Positions 51,321 through 60,422 are shown, numbered from the stretch's first letter. The stretch is 64,000 nucleotides of DNA from JAPLJC01 sp963697965 (GCA_963697965.1 OY969108.1:372001-436000), one strand, 5' to 3'. A program made the numbers and translations. Notes: generated by a model not told the origin, from the letters alone.

Positions 51321-52073
51321 TCACCGTATCCCGCAGAGCTCGCAGTCCGGATTTTTTGGCCGATCCACGGTTTGAAATCTCCCTCGCAGCCCGTCATAGG
51401 CCAGGAGCCGCCGGGTCAGGTCCGATTCCCGGCCCAGGAGAAGTTTCAGGGTCTCCACCGCCTGGAGGCATCCCATGACCCCGGCCACCGCCCCCAGGAT
51501 GCCCGCGGTGCTGCCGGCAGGCACGGCCGCCGCCGCCGGCGGCTCCGGCACCAGGCAGCGGTAGCAGGGATTCTCCGCCCCCGGCCGGGCCACCAGCAAC
51601 TGGCCATGCCAACCGGTGGCCGCGGCGGACACCAGGGGAAGCCCCTCGCGCCAGCAGCACTCCGCCACCAGGAAGCGGGTGGGGAAGTTGTCGCTGGCGT
51701 CCAGCACCACCTCAAAGCCCTGCGCCACTTCCCGGACCTGGGCCGGGGTGCGGAGGTGCAGGTCGAAGGTCTCTACCCGGCAGTGGGGGTTCAGGGCCGC
51801 CAGGGCGCCGGCCGCCGAGGCCACTTTGCGCCGTCCCAGGTCCGGGGTGCGGTGGATAATCTGGCGCTGCAGGTTGGACAACTCCACGTGGTCGCCGTCC
51901 ACCAGGCCCAGGCGCCCCACTCCGGCCGCGGCCAGGTAAAGCAGGGCGGCGGAGCCGATGCCGCCGGCCCCCACCACCAGCACCCGGCCAGCGCCCCAGC
52001 GGGCCTGTCCCTCCCAACCCACCTGGGCCAGCAGGGCGTTCCGGGAATAGCGTTCTCTCTCCTGGGGAAACAT
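51321..52073 (-). CDS. thiF: ThiF/MoeB-family ThiS adenylyltransferase
   Basis: A 250-residue E1-like enzyme with the nucleotide loop 'VLVVGAGGIGSAALLYLAAAGVG', 'DGDHVELSNLQRQIIH', 'DASDNFPTRFLVAECCW' and zinc Cys pairs ('NPCYRCLVPEP' and the C-terminal 'PDCELCG'). It adenylates ThiS, and in some species MoaD. GGGGAGGA precedes the ATG. It is the first gene of the thi cluster, which runs thiF-thiG-thiH-thiS-thiE. I found no TPP riboswitch in the 300 bases upstream. Confidence 0.92.
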   Translation of the reverse strand: MFPQERERYSRNALLAQVGWEGQARWGAGRVLVVGAGGIGSAALLYLAAAGVGRLGLVDGDHVELSNLQRQIIHRTPDLGRRKVASAAGALAALNPHCRVETFDLHLRTPAQVREVAQGFEVVLDASDNFPTRFLVAECCWREGLPLVSAAATGWHGQLLVARPGAENPCYRCLVPEPPAAAAVPAGSTAGILGAVAGVMGCLQAVETLKLLLGRESDLTRRLLAYDGLRGRFQTVDRPKNPDCELCGIR

Positions 52074-52321
52074 TCCTCCCCTTCTTCGGTCCTCATCAGG
52101 CTTCTTCGAGATGGCGGCGGCCCGCCCGTAATACCTTTTAAGTCAAAACGGCGGGCCCAGCCCGCCCTCCCAGCCGGTTGCCAGAGGGAAATTCTAAGGG
52201 CGGCCCGGGGCCGCGCATCCCCCTAGATTGAATATCTTATTCAAATTATAAACTTCCGCAAGCCATCAGACAACCTGGGGGGCACCGGGGTTTACCCGGC
52301 GGCTCTCCTGCCGGCCTTGCC
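52074..52321. other. Divergent thiF/gatB intergenic region
   Basis: Searched for a TPP riboswitch on the thiF strand; the conserved CUGAGA and GAUCUGG-type cores are not present. A CGGCGGGC...GCCCGCC-like GC-rich stretch at about 52120-52175 may form hairpins. No ORF was found. Confidence 0.35.
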
Positions 52322-52350
52322 TTGACAGGCTTTCCCCATTTGGATAACTT
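52322..52350 (+). promoter_or_regulatory. Probable gatB promoter
   Basis: A perfect TTGACA (52322-52327) and TAACTT (52345-52350) are 17 bases apart, about 28 bases before the TTG start of gatB. The same TTGACA-N17-TAACTT combination occurs upstream of hrcA (61204-61232), which strengthens both. Confidence 0.6.
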
Positions 52351-52377
52351 TTAGGGGATTCGGGAGGGATCTGTTCC

Positions 52378-53811
52378 TTGGAGTTGGAAGCCGTCATCGG
52401 GCTGGAAATTCACGCCGAGCTGCTCACGGCCAGCAAGATCTTCTGCGGCTGCAGAACCGCCTTCGGGGCCCCACCCAACACCCAGGTGTGTGAGATTTGC
52501 CTGGGCATGCCCGGGTCGCTGCCGGTCTTGAATAAGAAGGCCGTAGATTACGCCTTGATGATGGCCCTGGCCACCAATTGCCGGGTGAATCCGGAGTCGG
52601 TCTTCGCCCGGAAAAACTACTTCTACCCGGATCTCCCCAAGGGCTACCAAATCTCCCAGTATGAGATGCCCCTGGCGGAGCACGGCTACCTGGACATTAA
52701 GGCCAACGGCATCCTCAAGCGCGTCGGCATCACCCGGATTCATCTGGAGGAGGACGCGGGCAAGCTGATCCACAGCGAGACCCGGCCGGTGAGCTTCGTG
52801 GACTTCAACCGCACCGGGGTGCCCCTGATCGAGATCGTGAGCGAGCCGGATATGGAGAGCCCCGAAGAGGCGGTGGAGTACTTCAAGGGCCTGCGCGCTA
52901 TCTTGCTTTATCTGGAGATCTGCGACGGCAACATGGAGGAAGGCTCCCTCCGCTGCGACGCCAACATCTCGCTCAGGCCGGTGGGCGCAAGGGCATTGGG
53001 TGTCAAGGTGGAACTGAAGAACATGAACAGTTTCCGCTTCGTCAAGGCGGCCCTGGAGTTCGAGATCAAACGGCAACGGGCCAATTTGAGCGCGGGGCAC
53101 GAAATCGTCCAGGAAACCCGCCTCTGGGATACGGCCCAAAATCGAACGGTGTCCATGCGGGGCAAGGAAGAGGCGCACGATTACCGCTACTTCCCGGACC
53201 CGGACCTGGTGCCGGTGAGAGTCAGCGATGAGTGGCTGGCAGACCTTAGAGATCACTTGCCGGAGCTGCCGGCGGCGCGGCGCCAGCGGTTCCAGGCCGA
53301 CTACGGCCTGCCGGAATACGATGCCGAGGTGCTCACCAGTGATAAAGTCCTGGCGGATTACTTCGAGGCTACGCTGAAATTGTTCCCCCACCCCAAGAAG
53401 GTGAGTAATTATGTTATGGGGGATGTGCTCAGAGAGGCAAAAAAAGGAGGGGTTGGCATTACCTCCTTGATGTCAACCCTCACTCCCGCGACTTCCGCAA
53501 GCATGCTCAGTTTGGTGGAGGATGGCACCATCAGCGGCAAGATGGCGAAAACGGTGTTCGACGAGATGGTGGCCACCGGAGTCGACCCGGAGGTAATCAT
53601 CAAGGAAAAGGGCCTGGCACAGATCAGCGATACCGCGGCCCTGGAAGCCCTGGCCCGGGAGATTATCGCCGCCCATCCCAAGGAGGCGGCGGACTACCGG
53701 GCCGGCAAGGGCAAACTCCTGAGCTTCTTCGTGGGCCAGCTGCTGCGCCGCACCCAGGGCCAGGCCAACCCGCAGATGGCTAACGAGATCTTTCAAAAAA
53801 TGCTCAAATGA
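52378..53811 (+). CDS. gatB: Aspartyl/glutamyl-tRNA amidotransferase subunit B
   Basis: A 477-residue subunit of the GatCAB enzyme that corrects Glu-tRNA(Gln) and Asp-tRNA(Asn). It shows 'VIGLEIHAELLTASKIFCGC', 'CLGMPGSLPVLNKKAVDYAL', 'KNYFYPDLPKGYQISQYEMP', 'RIHLEEDAGKL', 'VDFNRTGVPLIEIVSEPDM' and a C-terminal YqeY-like tail. It starts at TTG with GGGAGGG upstream. Zinc-type Cys residues (CGC, CEIC) are present. gatA and gatC are not in the window, so the genes are scattered. Confidence 0.96.
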   Translation: MELEAVIGLEIHAELLTASKIFCGCRTAFGAPPNTQVCEICLGMPGSLPVLNKKAVDYALMMALATNCRVNPESVFARKNYFYPDLPKGYQISQYEMPLAEHGYLDIKANGILKRVGITRIHLEEDAGKLIHSETRPVSFVDFNRTGVPLIEIVSEPDMESPEEAVEYFKGLRAILLYLEICDGNMEEGSLRCDANISLRPVGARALGVKVELKNMNSFRFVKAALEFEIKRQRANLSAGHEIVQETRLWDTAQNRTVSMRGKEEAHDYRYFPDPDLVPVRVSDEWLADLRDHLPELPAARRQRFQADYGLPEYDAEVLTSDKVLADYFEATLKLFPHPKKVSNYVMGDVLREAKKGGVGITSLMSTLTPATSASMLSLVEDGTISGKMAKTVFDEMVATGVDPEVIIKEKGLAQISDTAALEALAREIIAAHPKEAADYRAGKGKLLSFFVGQLLRRTQGQANPQMANEIFQKMLK

Positions 53812-53830
53812 GCCATGGGAATTCAATCGG

Positions 53831-53855
53831 AGGGGCGGGTTTAAAACCCGCCCCT
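53831..53855. repeat. Perfect palindrome after gatB
   Basis: Identical in sequence to the palindrome at 46603-46627 (arms AGGGGCGGGTTT / AAACCCGCCCCT). It lies 20 bases after the gatB stop and directly before a family A element. Confidence 0.6.
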
Positions 53856-53859
53856 ACCC

Positions 53860-54083
53860 AGTAGTGCCCCGCAGAGATTTTGCATAAGGACTGGCGAATG
53901 AAAATTGAAAATGTAGCCGCAAGCCTTAAGCCAGAGAAGACGAGGGCAGCCCGGAAGCGCCAGAACTCCCTCTCTCCCATTGGGAGAGAGGGAGAAAGCG
54001 AGAGAAATCCATAAGTTAACCAAAGAAGATTTGGGAGCCTTGATTGCAACGGCAGATTAGCAAAGACCTTGCCGGGCACTACT
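53860..54083. repeat. MITE-like element, family A, copy 3
   Basis: The left end AGTAGTGCCCCGCAGAGATT is opposed by ACCTTGCCGGGCACTACT at the right (54066-54083). The terminal repeats are less perfect than those of the 6617 copy. Inside is a CTCCCTCTCTCCCATTGGGA... palindrome with GAGAGAGG. No ORF. The 54084-54161 remainder is the mtnA leader. Confidence 0.5.
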
Positions 54084-54161
54084 GGCCCCTTCCCTTGCAC
54101 ATTCGAGGTTTTATCCGAAAACCGAAAACCACAAACCGAAACCCGCAAACAGGATGATAAT

Positions 54162-55208
54162 ATGATCCCCTACTGCAGCATCTGCTGGGATATCGACAAG
54201 ATCAAGCTGCTGGACCAACGCCGCCTCCCCCGGGAAGAAGTCTATCTAGAGATCAGGGATTATCATGAGGTGATCGAGGCCATCCGCACCATGGCCATCC
54301 GGGGGGCGCCGGCCATCGGGGTGGCCGCCGCCATGGGCGCCGCCCTGGGGGCCCTCGAGATCCACACCGAGGATGTGGCCGAGTTCCTGAAACGCTTCCA
54401 GGAAATCTGCCGGGAAATCGCGGCATCCCGGCCCACCGCGGTGAATCTCTTCTGGGCACTTAAGCGCATGCAGCGGCTGGCTCGAGACCATGCCCAGGAG
54501 CCGGTGCCGGCCCTCAAGGATTACCTGGTGATCGAAGCCCAGGCCATGCTCAAGGAAGATGAAACCACCAACCGCCATCTGGCGCGGTGGGGGGAGATCC
54601 TCATCGAAGAGGGGATGCGCGTCCTCACCCATTGCAATACCGGGGCCCTGGCCACCGGGGCCTACGGCACTGCCCTGGGAGTCCTGCGGTGCGCCTGGGA
54701 GACCGGCAAGCGGTTTTCCGTGTGGGTGGATGAGACCCGGCCGCTGCTTCAGGGGGCCCGCCTCACCACCTGGGAGTTGGGGAAACTGGAGATTCCCTAC
54801 ACCCTGATCCCCGACGGCGCCGCGGCCACCTTGATGCACCAGGGCCGGGTGGACCTGGTGATCCTGGGGGCGGATCGAATCGCCGGCAACGGCGACACCG
54901 CCAATAAGATCGGCACTTACAGCCTGGCGGTCCTGGCCCGCCACCACGGCATCCCGTTCTATGTGGCCGCGCCCTTGTCCACCTTCGACTTCACCATTGC
55001 CGACGGCAGCTACATCCCGGTGGAAGAGCGCTCCGGAGAGGAGGTCACCCACTTGAGGGGTGAGCCGCTGGCCCCGGCCGGGGCCCCAGCCCTGAATCTG
55101 GCCTTCGATGTTACCCCCAACGATCTGATTTCCGGTATAATTACGGAGAAGGGGGTGTTTGAGCCACCCTATACCTCCAGTCTTAAGCCCTTTCGGCCAC
55201 AGGAGTAA
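54162..55208 (+). CDS. mtnA: S-methyl-5-thioribose-1-phosphate isomerase MtnA
   Basis: A 348-residue isomerase of methionine salvage that converts methylthioribose-1-phosphate to methylthioribulose-1-phosphate. It has 'IRTMAIRGAPAIGVAAAMG', 'VLTHCNTGALATGAYGTALG' with the active-site Cys, 'VWVDETRPLLQGARLTTWEL' and 'VDLVILGADRIAGNGDTANKIGTY' with the catalytic Asp. The ATG at 54162 follows AGGATGA; a longer frame from 54069 runs into the repeat and was rejected. mtaD at 33999 belongs to the same pathway. It is followed after 3 bases by an L,D-transpeptidase gene. Confidence 0.95.
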   Translation: MIPYCSICWDIDKIKLLDQRRLPREEVYLEIRDYHEVIEAIRTMAIRGAPAIGVAAAMGAALGALEIHTEDVAEFLKRFQEICREIAASRPTAVNLFWALKRMQRLARDHAQEPVPALKDYLVIEAQAMLKEDETTNRHLARWGEILIEEGMRVLTHCNTGALATGAYGTALGVLRCAWETGKRFSVWVDETRPLLQGARLTTWELGKLEIPYTLIPDGAAATLMHQGRVDLVILGADRIAGNGDTANKIGTYSLAVLARHHGIPFYVAAPLSTFDFTIADGSYIPVEERSGEEVTHLRGEPLAPAGAPALNLAFDVTPNDLISGIITEKGVFEPPYTSSLKPFRPQE

Positions 55209-55211
55209 GGT

Positions 55212-56156
55212 ATGCGTTATTTGTCTTTACCTCTGGCGTTTCTGCTAATCCTCAGCGTGGGGCTGCCGGCTTGGGCCGGCGGACCTTATAACTTCCGTCC
55301 GCCCGCCACCGCCAGCGGCATCGATCCCCAGGCGATGACGGTGATCGGCGCCCCGCAGCATCATGTGACCCAAAAAGGGGAGGACCTCCTGGACATCACC
55401 CGGCACTATGATCTGGGGTGGACGGAAATCGGGGCCATGTACCGCAGTTGGGACCCGTTCCTGCCGCCGCTAGGGGTCAATCTGCTCATCCCCACCCTGT
55501 GGATCGTCCCCACCGGCCATGATGCCCAGATCGTGGTGAACACCGGCGAGATGCGGCTGTACTACTTCGTCAACCACGGCACCCAGGTTTACACCTATCC
55601 CATCGGCATGGGGGTCCTCGATTACCGGACCCCCACCGGCAAGTTTACGGTGAACCAGAAGGAAGTGAATCCGGTATGGTACATTCCCAAGGAGTTGCAG
55701 GCCAAATACGGCGGGGCGATCATGGACGCCGGGCCGGATAACCCCATGGGCGCTTTTAAACTGGGGCTGTCCTGGGGAGACTACGGGATTCACGGCTGCA
55801 ACCTGCCCTGGGCCGTGGGCCGGCTGGTGAGCCATGGCTGCACCCGGCTCTATCCCGAGGATATCAAGAAGCTCTTTGCCATGGTTCCCATGGGCACCCG
55901 GGTGGAGTACATCTATGAGCCGGCCAAGATCGGCTTCCGCAATGGCCGGGTCTTCCTGTCGGTGCACGATGACGTCTATTTCAAGATTCCCTCCATGATC
56001 CTGCACGTGCTGGGCATGATTGAGAAGCGGGGCCTGGCGGGTCAGGTGGACATGCGCAAGGTGTTGCAGACGGTGGAAGAGCAGAACGGCATGCCGGTGG
56101 ATATCACCCGGGGGGCCGAGGGGGCCGGCAGCCAGCTTAGCCAGTCCAGTTATTGA
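55212..56156 (+). CDS. L,D-transpeptidase (YkuD) with LysM-like region, paralogue 2
   Basis: A 314-residue secreted protein, paralogous to the one at 35477. The signal peptide ends near 'LPAWAGG'. A LysM-like segment ('HHVTQKGEDLLDITRHYDLG') is followed by the YkuD domain with 'YGIHGCNLPWAVGRLVSHGCTRLYPEDI' (active Cys in SHGC). It crosslinks peptidoglycan or attaches Lpp-like proteins to it. Two alanine-zipper lipoprotein genes lie 0.4-0.9 kb downstream on the other strand. It starts 3 bases after mtnA and ends at a good terminator. Confidence 0.92.
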   Translation: MRYLSLPLAFLLILSVGLPAWAGGPYNFRPPATASGIDPQAMTVIGAPQHHVTQKGEDLLDITRHYDLGWTEIGAMYRSWDPFLPPLGVNLLIPTLWIVPTGHDAQIVVNTGEMRLYYFVNHGTQVYTYPIGMGVLDYRTPTGKFTVNQKEVNPVWYIPKELQAKYGGAIMDAGPDNPMGAFKLGLSWGDYGIHGCNLPWAVGRLVSHGCTRLYPEDIKKLFAMVPMGTRVEYIYEPAKIGFRNGRVFLSVHDDVYFKIPSMILHVLGMIEKRGLAGQVDMRKVLQTVEEQNGMPVDITRGAEGAGSQLSQSSY

Positions 56157-56196
56157 GGCGAGCCGCTTTCCCGATCCCGGGATCCGGCCTAGGTTA

Positions 56197-56227
56197 GGGG
56201 GCGTGAGTTTGGGCGCCCCCTTTTTTT
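56197..56227 (+). terminator. Rho-independent terminator after the second L,D-transpeptidase
   Basis: A 7-bp stem GGGGGCG/CGCCCCC with a 10-base loop is followed directly by seven T. It lies 40 bases after the stop of the transpeptidase gene. Confidence 0.85.
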
Positions 56228-56481
56228 ATGGCATCCGCAGGCGTGGGGGCCGGTGAGCCCCAAACGCAGAAGCATGAGGTCATAACTGGTGGCGATCAAC
56301 TGACGCTCTTCTGTTGCCCCGGCCCTGAGCAAACCCGTCGCCGGGACAGACGGGGAGGCCCGGGCCCGCGGTAGCTGGGCGACCGGGGATGAGATTTCTG
56401 CGCAAATCGAATCGAGGGCAGCCGCCCGCGGCAGCGTCCCCCGGTAATTGAGGCCCGGTCTATTCCGGGTAAACCTCCCCC
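56228..56481. other. Gap without recognised features
   Basis: Between the two facing terminators there is GC-rich DNA without a plausible gene. The minus-strand frame 56296-56616 lacks a ribosome site and overlaps a terminator and a real gene, so I did not call it. Confidence 0.4.
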
Positions 56482-56483
56482 CA

Positions 56484-56534
56484 AAAAGACAGAAGGTGTG
56501 GTGGGCTTACGCCCGGTCCACACCCTCTTTCTGT
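56484..56534 (-). terminator. Terminator after the first alanine-zipper lipoprotein
   Basis: On the minus strand AGAAAGAGGGTGTGG and CCACACCTTCTGTCT form an imperfect stem of about 12-14 pairs around a GGGCGTAAGCCC hairpin. It is followed by TTTTTGGGG. It lies 30 bases after the stop of the 56565 gene. Confidence 0.7.
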
Positions 56535-56564
56535 AAAGCGGGGCTAGGCCCCAGTTGGTTTTAG

Positions 56565-56963
56565 TTACTTTGCCGGTTCCGGAGCGGCCGGAGCCGCCTT
56601 TTGACCCGGCGGGCATGCGACCTTCGCCTTATGGTGGAATTTGTGATGATGATGGTAAGCCCCGTGGGCTCTCATCGTTCCAACCTGGGCGCAGCACTTT
56701 TCCGCGGCGTCTTCGGCCCTGGCGGCAGCGGCCTCCGCCTTGTCGGCGGCAGCAGCTGCACGAGGCGCAGGGACCTTGGCATCTTGCGCGGCCGCCTCAG
56801 CCTTTATGGCTGATGCGGCTGCCCGATCTGCAGAAGCTTTAGCTTGCTGTGCGTACATGACGCACTGATCATGGTACGTTTGGCAGCAGCCAGCACCTCC
56901 CAGCACCAGGGCAAAGACCGCGAGGAGAGCCAAGGCATAGCCTTTTCTCATTGCCTTCCTCAT
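56565..56963 (-). CDS. Alanine-zipper lipoprotein with His-rich tail
   Basis: A 132-residue lipoprotein. The signal peptide ends in a 'LGGAGC' lipobox (Cys at about 26). The middle (about 40-90) is an Ala-rich coiled-coil with heptad spacing (ASADRAAASAIKAEAAAQDA and similar), as in Lpp/OprI-type proteins. The C-terminal part has a cluster of seven His (HGAYHHHHKFHH) followed by a Cys-Pro and ends in Lys. The His cluster suggests metal binding. GGGGGTAATCG precedes the ATG. It is a paralogue of the next gene but longer. Trimer-forming periplasmic rods are the likely structure. Confidence 0.75.
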   Translation of the reverse strand: MRKAMRKGYALALLAVFALVLGGAGCCQTYHDQCVMYAQQAKASADRAAASAIKAEAAAQDAKVPAPRAAAAADKAEAAAARAEDAAEKCCAQVGTMRAHGAYHHHHKFHHKAKVACPPGQKAAPAAPEPAK

Positions 56964-57018
56964 CGATTACCCCCTTTCGGAGAGCGTTAAACCCTCCATT
57001 AGCTGTTTAACCCGGGTG

Positions 57019-57312
57019 CTACTTTCTCATCTTCTTGGTCAGGCAGGCCTCAGCCTTTGCCGCTGCAGCCTCAGCCCGATCAGCCGCCGCCTCAGCCTTG
57101 TCAGCCGAAGCTTTGGCATCAGCCGCCGCCATTTCGGCATTCCGCGCTGCGGCGTCCGCCTTGCCAGCCGAAGCCGCTGCCTGATCGGCATACATCTTGG
57201 CTTCGTCTACGCTTTTCTTGCAGGCGTCGCAGCAGCCTCCCACCATGGCAACGATAAATGCCATGATGATGGCCAAAGCCAACCCCTTCCTAAGCAAAGC
57301 CTTCCTCATCAT
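57019..57312 (-). CDS. Lpp-like alanine-zipper lipoprotein
   Basis: A 97-residue lipoprotein. Signal peptide with 'VAMVGGC' lipobox (Cys at about 27), then heptads of Ala with Lys/Glu/Asp flanks (AAARNAEMAAADAKASADKA) and a C-terminus ending LTKKMRK. E. coli Braun lipoprotein ends TKYRK and its last Lys is bound to peptidoglycan by YkuD enzymes, so this end looks like an attachment site. A GGGGGGATAA site precedes the ATG. The L,D-transpeptidase at 55212 is a possible partner. Confidence 0.8.
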   Translation of the reverse strand: MMRKALLRKGLALAIIMAFIVAMVGGCCDACKKSVDEAKMYADQAAASAGKADAAARNAEMAAADAKASADKAEAAADRAEAAAAKAEACLTKKMRK

Positions 57313-57584
57313 TTATCCCCCCTTCTCAAAGAGATGGTTAAAGGTTAAAGATGCCGACATTAAATATCAGCAATCCAAAAAGATCAAGAAAAATATGGGT
57401 TCTCGAGAAATTTTTTTTGATGTGGCGATTTCCGGCGCCCACAAATTTCTTGATTTTGGTTTAAGATAACTATGCTCAAGAAAATATCAAGGAAAAATCT
57501 ACATCCAGTTCATTTTTTTTTTGCAGGAGCGGCCGTTGCCATTTGGGTAACCATTTGGTATAATTAAAGTTACCCCTGTATTTA
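57313..57584. other. AT-rich upstream region of the Lpp-like gene
   Basis: These 270 bases are much richer in A+T than their surroundings and contain several A/T runs, such as GAAATTTTTTTTGATG near 57410 and nine or more T near 57515. The minus strand is the promoter side for the Lpp-like gene. No defined -35/-10 pair stood out. No ORF was accepted. Confidence 0.35.
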
Positions 57585-60253
57585 TCACTGCACTTTTTTT
57601 TCAAAGGGAACCATTTCTCCCCAAGTTTGGCCCACCCGCAGGTCCACTTCCAGCGGCACCTTCAGGGGGACCACCCCCTCCATGACCCGGCGCACCATGC
57701 CGGCCGTGGCCGCCAATTCCGATTCCGGCACCTCAAACAGCAGCTCATCATGGATCTGCAGCAGCATCCGGGCTCCCAGGCCCGCAGCCGTCAAGGCCGC
57801 TTCCACCTCCAGCATGGCCTCTTTGATGATGTCCGCCGCGGTTCCCTGGAGGGGGGTATTGATGGCGGCCCTTTCCGCCTCCTGGCGCAGCAGGCGGTTG
57901 GCGCTGTTGAGATGGGGGAGGCGCCGCCGCCGCCCCAGCAAGGTGGTGACCCAGCCCCGCTCCCGGCCCGCCTCCAGGGTTTCCTCCTGATACGCCCTGA
58001 CCCGGGTGTGGCGAGCGAAATAGCGCTGGATGAACTCGCTGGCCACCCGCTGGGGCGCCCCCATTTGCTTGGCCAAGCCGAAGGGACTCATGCCGTAAAT
58101 GATCCCGAAGTTGACTACCTTGGCCTGGCGCCGCATCTCGGAGGTCACCAGTTCCGGATGGATGGCGAAGATCTCCGCCGCGGTCTGCCGGTGGATATCG
58201 ATCTGTTCCCGGAAGGCCCTCAGGAGCGCCGGGTCTTCGGAAAAGTGGGCCAGGAGCCGCAGTTCCATCTGAGAGTAATCCGCCCCCAGGAAGACGTAGC
58301 CCGGGTCCGGGATAAAGGCCTGGCGCACCTGGCTCCCCAGTTCTCCCCGCACCGGAATATTCTGTAGATTGGGGTCCCGGCTGGAGAGCCGCCCGGTGGC
58401 AGCCACCGACTGCAGGAAAGTGGTATAGATGCGGCCGCTGGCGGGGTCGACCAGCTTCAGGAGGGCGTCCACGCAAGTCGATTTTAGCCTTCCCATGGTG
58501 CGGTATTCCAGGATTTTGGCCGGCAGCGGATGGACCGCCGCCAGCGTCTGCAGCACCTCCACGTCCGTGGACAAGGCCTTGCCCTTGGTCTTCTTCTGGG
58601 GGGTGAGATGCAACTTTTCGAAGAGAATCCGGCCCAACTGCTGAGGGGATTGAATCAGGAAGGTCTCTCCCGCCAGGTCATAGATCTCCTTCTCGAGCCG
58701 CTCCATGTCGGTTTCCAAATCCCGGCCGAAACGCCGGAGGAAATCCTGGTCCAGGCGGATACCAAAGGCCTCCATCCGGGCCAGGGTGGCGAGCAGGGGC
58801 AGCTCCAGGTTGGCGTAAAGCTCCCAGAGACCCTCCCGTTCCAACTCGCCCCGGAGCAGAGGCCAAAGGTTCAGGGCGGCTTCGGCCCGGGAGGCGGCAT
58901 ACAGGCAGCGCAAATCCACGGGCAGGTCAGAGGCGCCCAGGGGCCGCCCGGCCAACTCCCGGGGGCCAGCCAGGTTAAGAGCCAGGTATTGCAAAGCCAC
59001 GTTTTCCAGGGTCTGCTCATAACGGGCCGGGTCCAGCAAGTAGGAGGCCAGGAGGAGGTCGCCGGTCAGACCGGCGGCCTCCTGGCCGAACCGGCCGGCT
59101 ACCAGCATGGCCGCCTTCAGGTCTGGGCCCACCTTCGCCACCCCCGGGTCGGACCACAGAGGCCCCAGGACCTGCCAGGCCGTCTCCGCCGGCATCTCCG
59201 GACCGCAGGGGACGAAGGCCGCCTCCCCGGGCTTCCAGGCCAATCCTATCCCGGCCAGGGGCGCCGAGCACAGGATGCTGGTCCCCCAGCAGATAAAAGA
59301 CTGCCATGGTCCCGGCCTCCCGGATTGCCGCGGCCACCCGCGCCAAATCCTCACGGTTCCGGACCAGGAGACAGCTCTCGGGAGGTCGGGTGTCGAACCC
59401 CAGCTCCTTGGCCAACTTGGTGAACTCCATGTCCACGAACAGGCGCCGCAGACCTTCCCGATCAGGGGGGCCAGGCTGCAAGGCCTCCAGGTCCACCTCC
59501 AGCGGCACCTGGCATTCCAACAGCGTCAGGCGGCGGCTCAGGCGGGCCTGCTCGGCATATTGGCGCAGGCGGCCGCGCAAGGCCGTCTCCTTGATCTCTT
59601 CTAGATGGGCCAGGAGGTTTTCGAGACTGTGGAACCGGACGATCAGTTTTATTGCCGTCTTCTCACCGATTCCCGGCACCCCGGGAATATTGTCGCTGGC
59701 GTCCCCGGCCAGGGCCCGCATCTCCACCAGCTCCTCCGGGGTGAGGCCGTATTGTTCGCGGATGACCCCGGGGTCGAAGCGCACCCCCTTCATGGGGTCC
59801 CACATCGCCACCCCCTCCTGCACCAGGGGCAGCAGGTCCTTATCACCGGAGATGATCTCCACTTGAAAACCCTGGGACCTGGCCCGGTGCACCAGGGTGC
59901 AGATGAGGTCGTCGGCTTCGAAACCCTCCAGCTGCAAGAACCGGCAGCCGCAAGCCCTCGATGATCTTGCGGATCTCAGGGAGTTGCACGACCAGTTCCT
60001 CCGGCATGGGGGGCCGCTGGGCCTTGTAGTCGGGAAAGTCACGGTGGCGCTGGGTGGGCCCCTTGCTGTCGAAGGCCAGGGCGAGATAATGGGGCTGGCG
60101 CTCCTTCAGGACCTTGAGGAGCATGGTGGTGACCCCGTAAACCGCGTTGGTGGGAAAACCCGCGGAAGTGGACAGCCCCCGGATGGCGTGGAAGGCCCGG
60201 TAAAAATAGGAGCTAATGTCGATGGAATGGAGTACCCGGGGTGCCCCGGCCAT
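57585..60253 (-). CDS. polA: DNA polymerase I PolA, reading frame split by two +1 shifts
   Basis: Three consecutive frames give one ~888-residue PolA. The 5'-nuclease part (60253 to about 59400) has 'YFYRAFHAIRGLSTSAGFPTNAVYG', 'LEGFEADDLICTLVHRA', 'SGDKDLLPLV' and the H3TH 'ASDNIPGVPGIGEKTA'. A degenerate 3'-5' exonuclease-like region follows. The polymerase part has motif A 'LGADYSQMELRLLAHFSED', 'RRQAKVVNFGIIYGMS' and motif C 'QIHDELLFEVPE'. Frame changes fall at 59935-59941 (an extra T within GTTCTTG on the coding strand) and at 59283-59287 (a run of five G). Deleting one base at each restores the family sequence. Because polA is rarely dispensable, these are more likely sequencing errors than mutations. 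GGAGG precedes the ATG. Confidence 0.9.
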
Positions 60254-60271
60254 GGTCGGCCTCCGGGTTCA

Positions 60272-60300
60272 CTTATAATCCTCCCGGCCCCTCCTGTCAA
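60272..60300 (-). promoter_or_regulatory. Probable polA promoter
   Basis: On the minus strand TTGACA (60300-60295) and TATAAG (60277-60272) are 17 bases apart. They lie 19 bases before the polA start. Confidence 0.65.
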
Positions 60301-60422
60301 TAAAGACCTCGGCGCCACTTAAATGGTGTCTTCGGGGGCGCCGCGGACCCAGAAATTTTGTCGCATTATGGTTAAATAATGGTATGTTACCCTAAACTAC
60401 TCGGTTGCAAGTGAGGTGGCGT

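Noticed and set aside
52074..52321. TPP riboswitch upstream of thiF
   Set aside because: The conserved core sequences were not found on either strand. A CTGATGAGGACCGAAG stretch near 52085-52107 (minus strand) looked ribozyme-like but lacks a proper stem II and GAAA.
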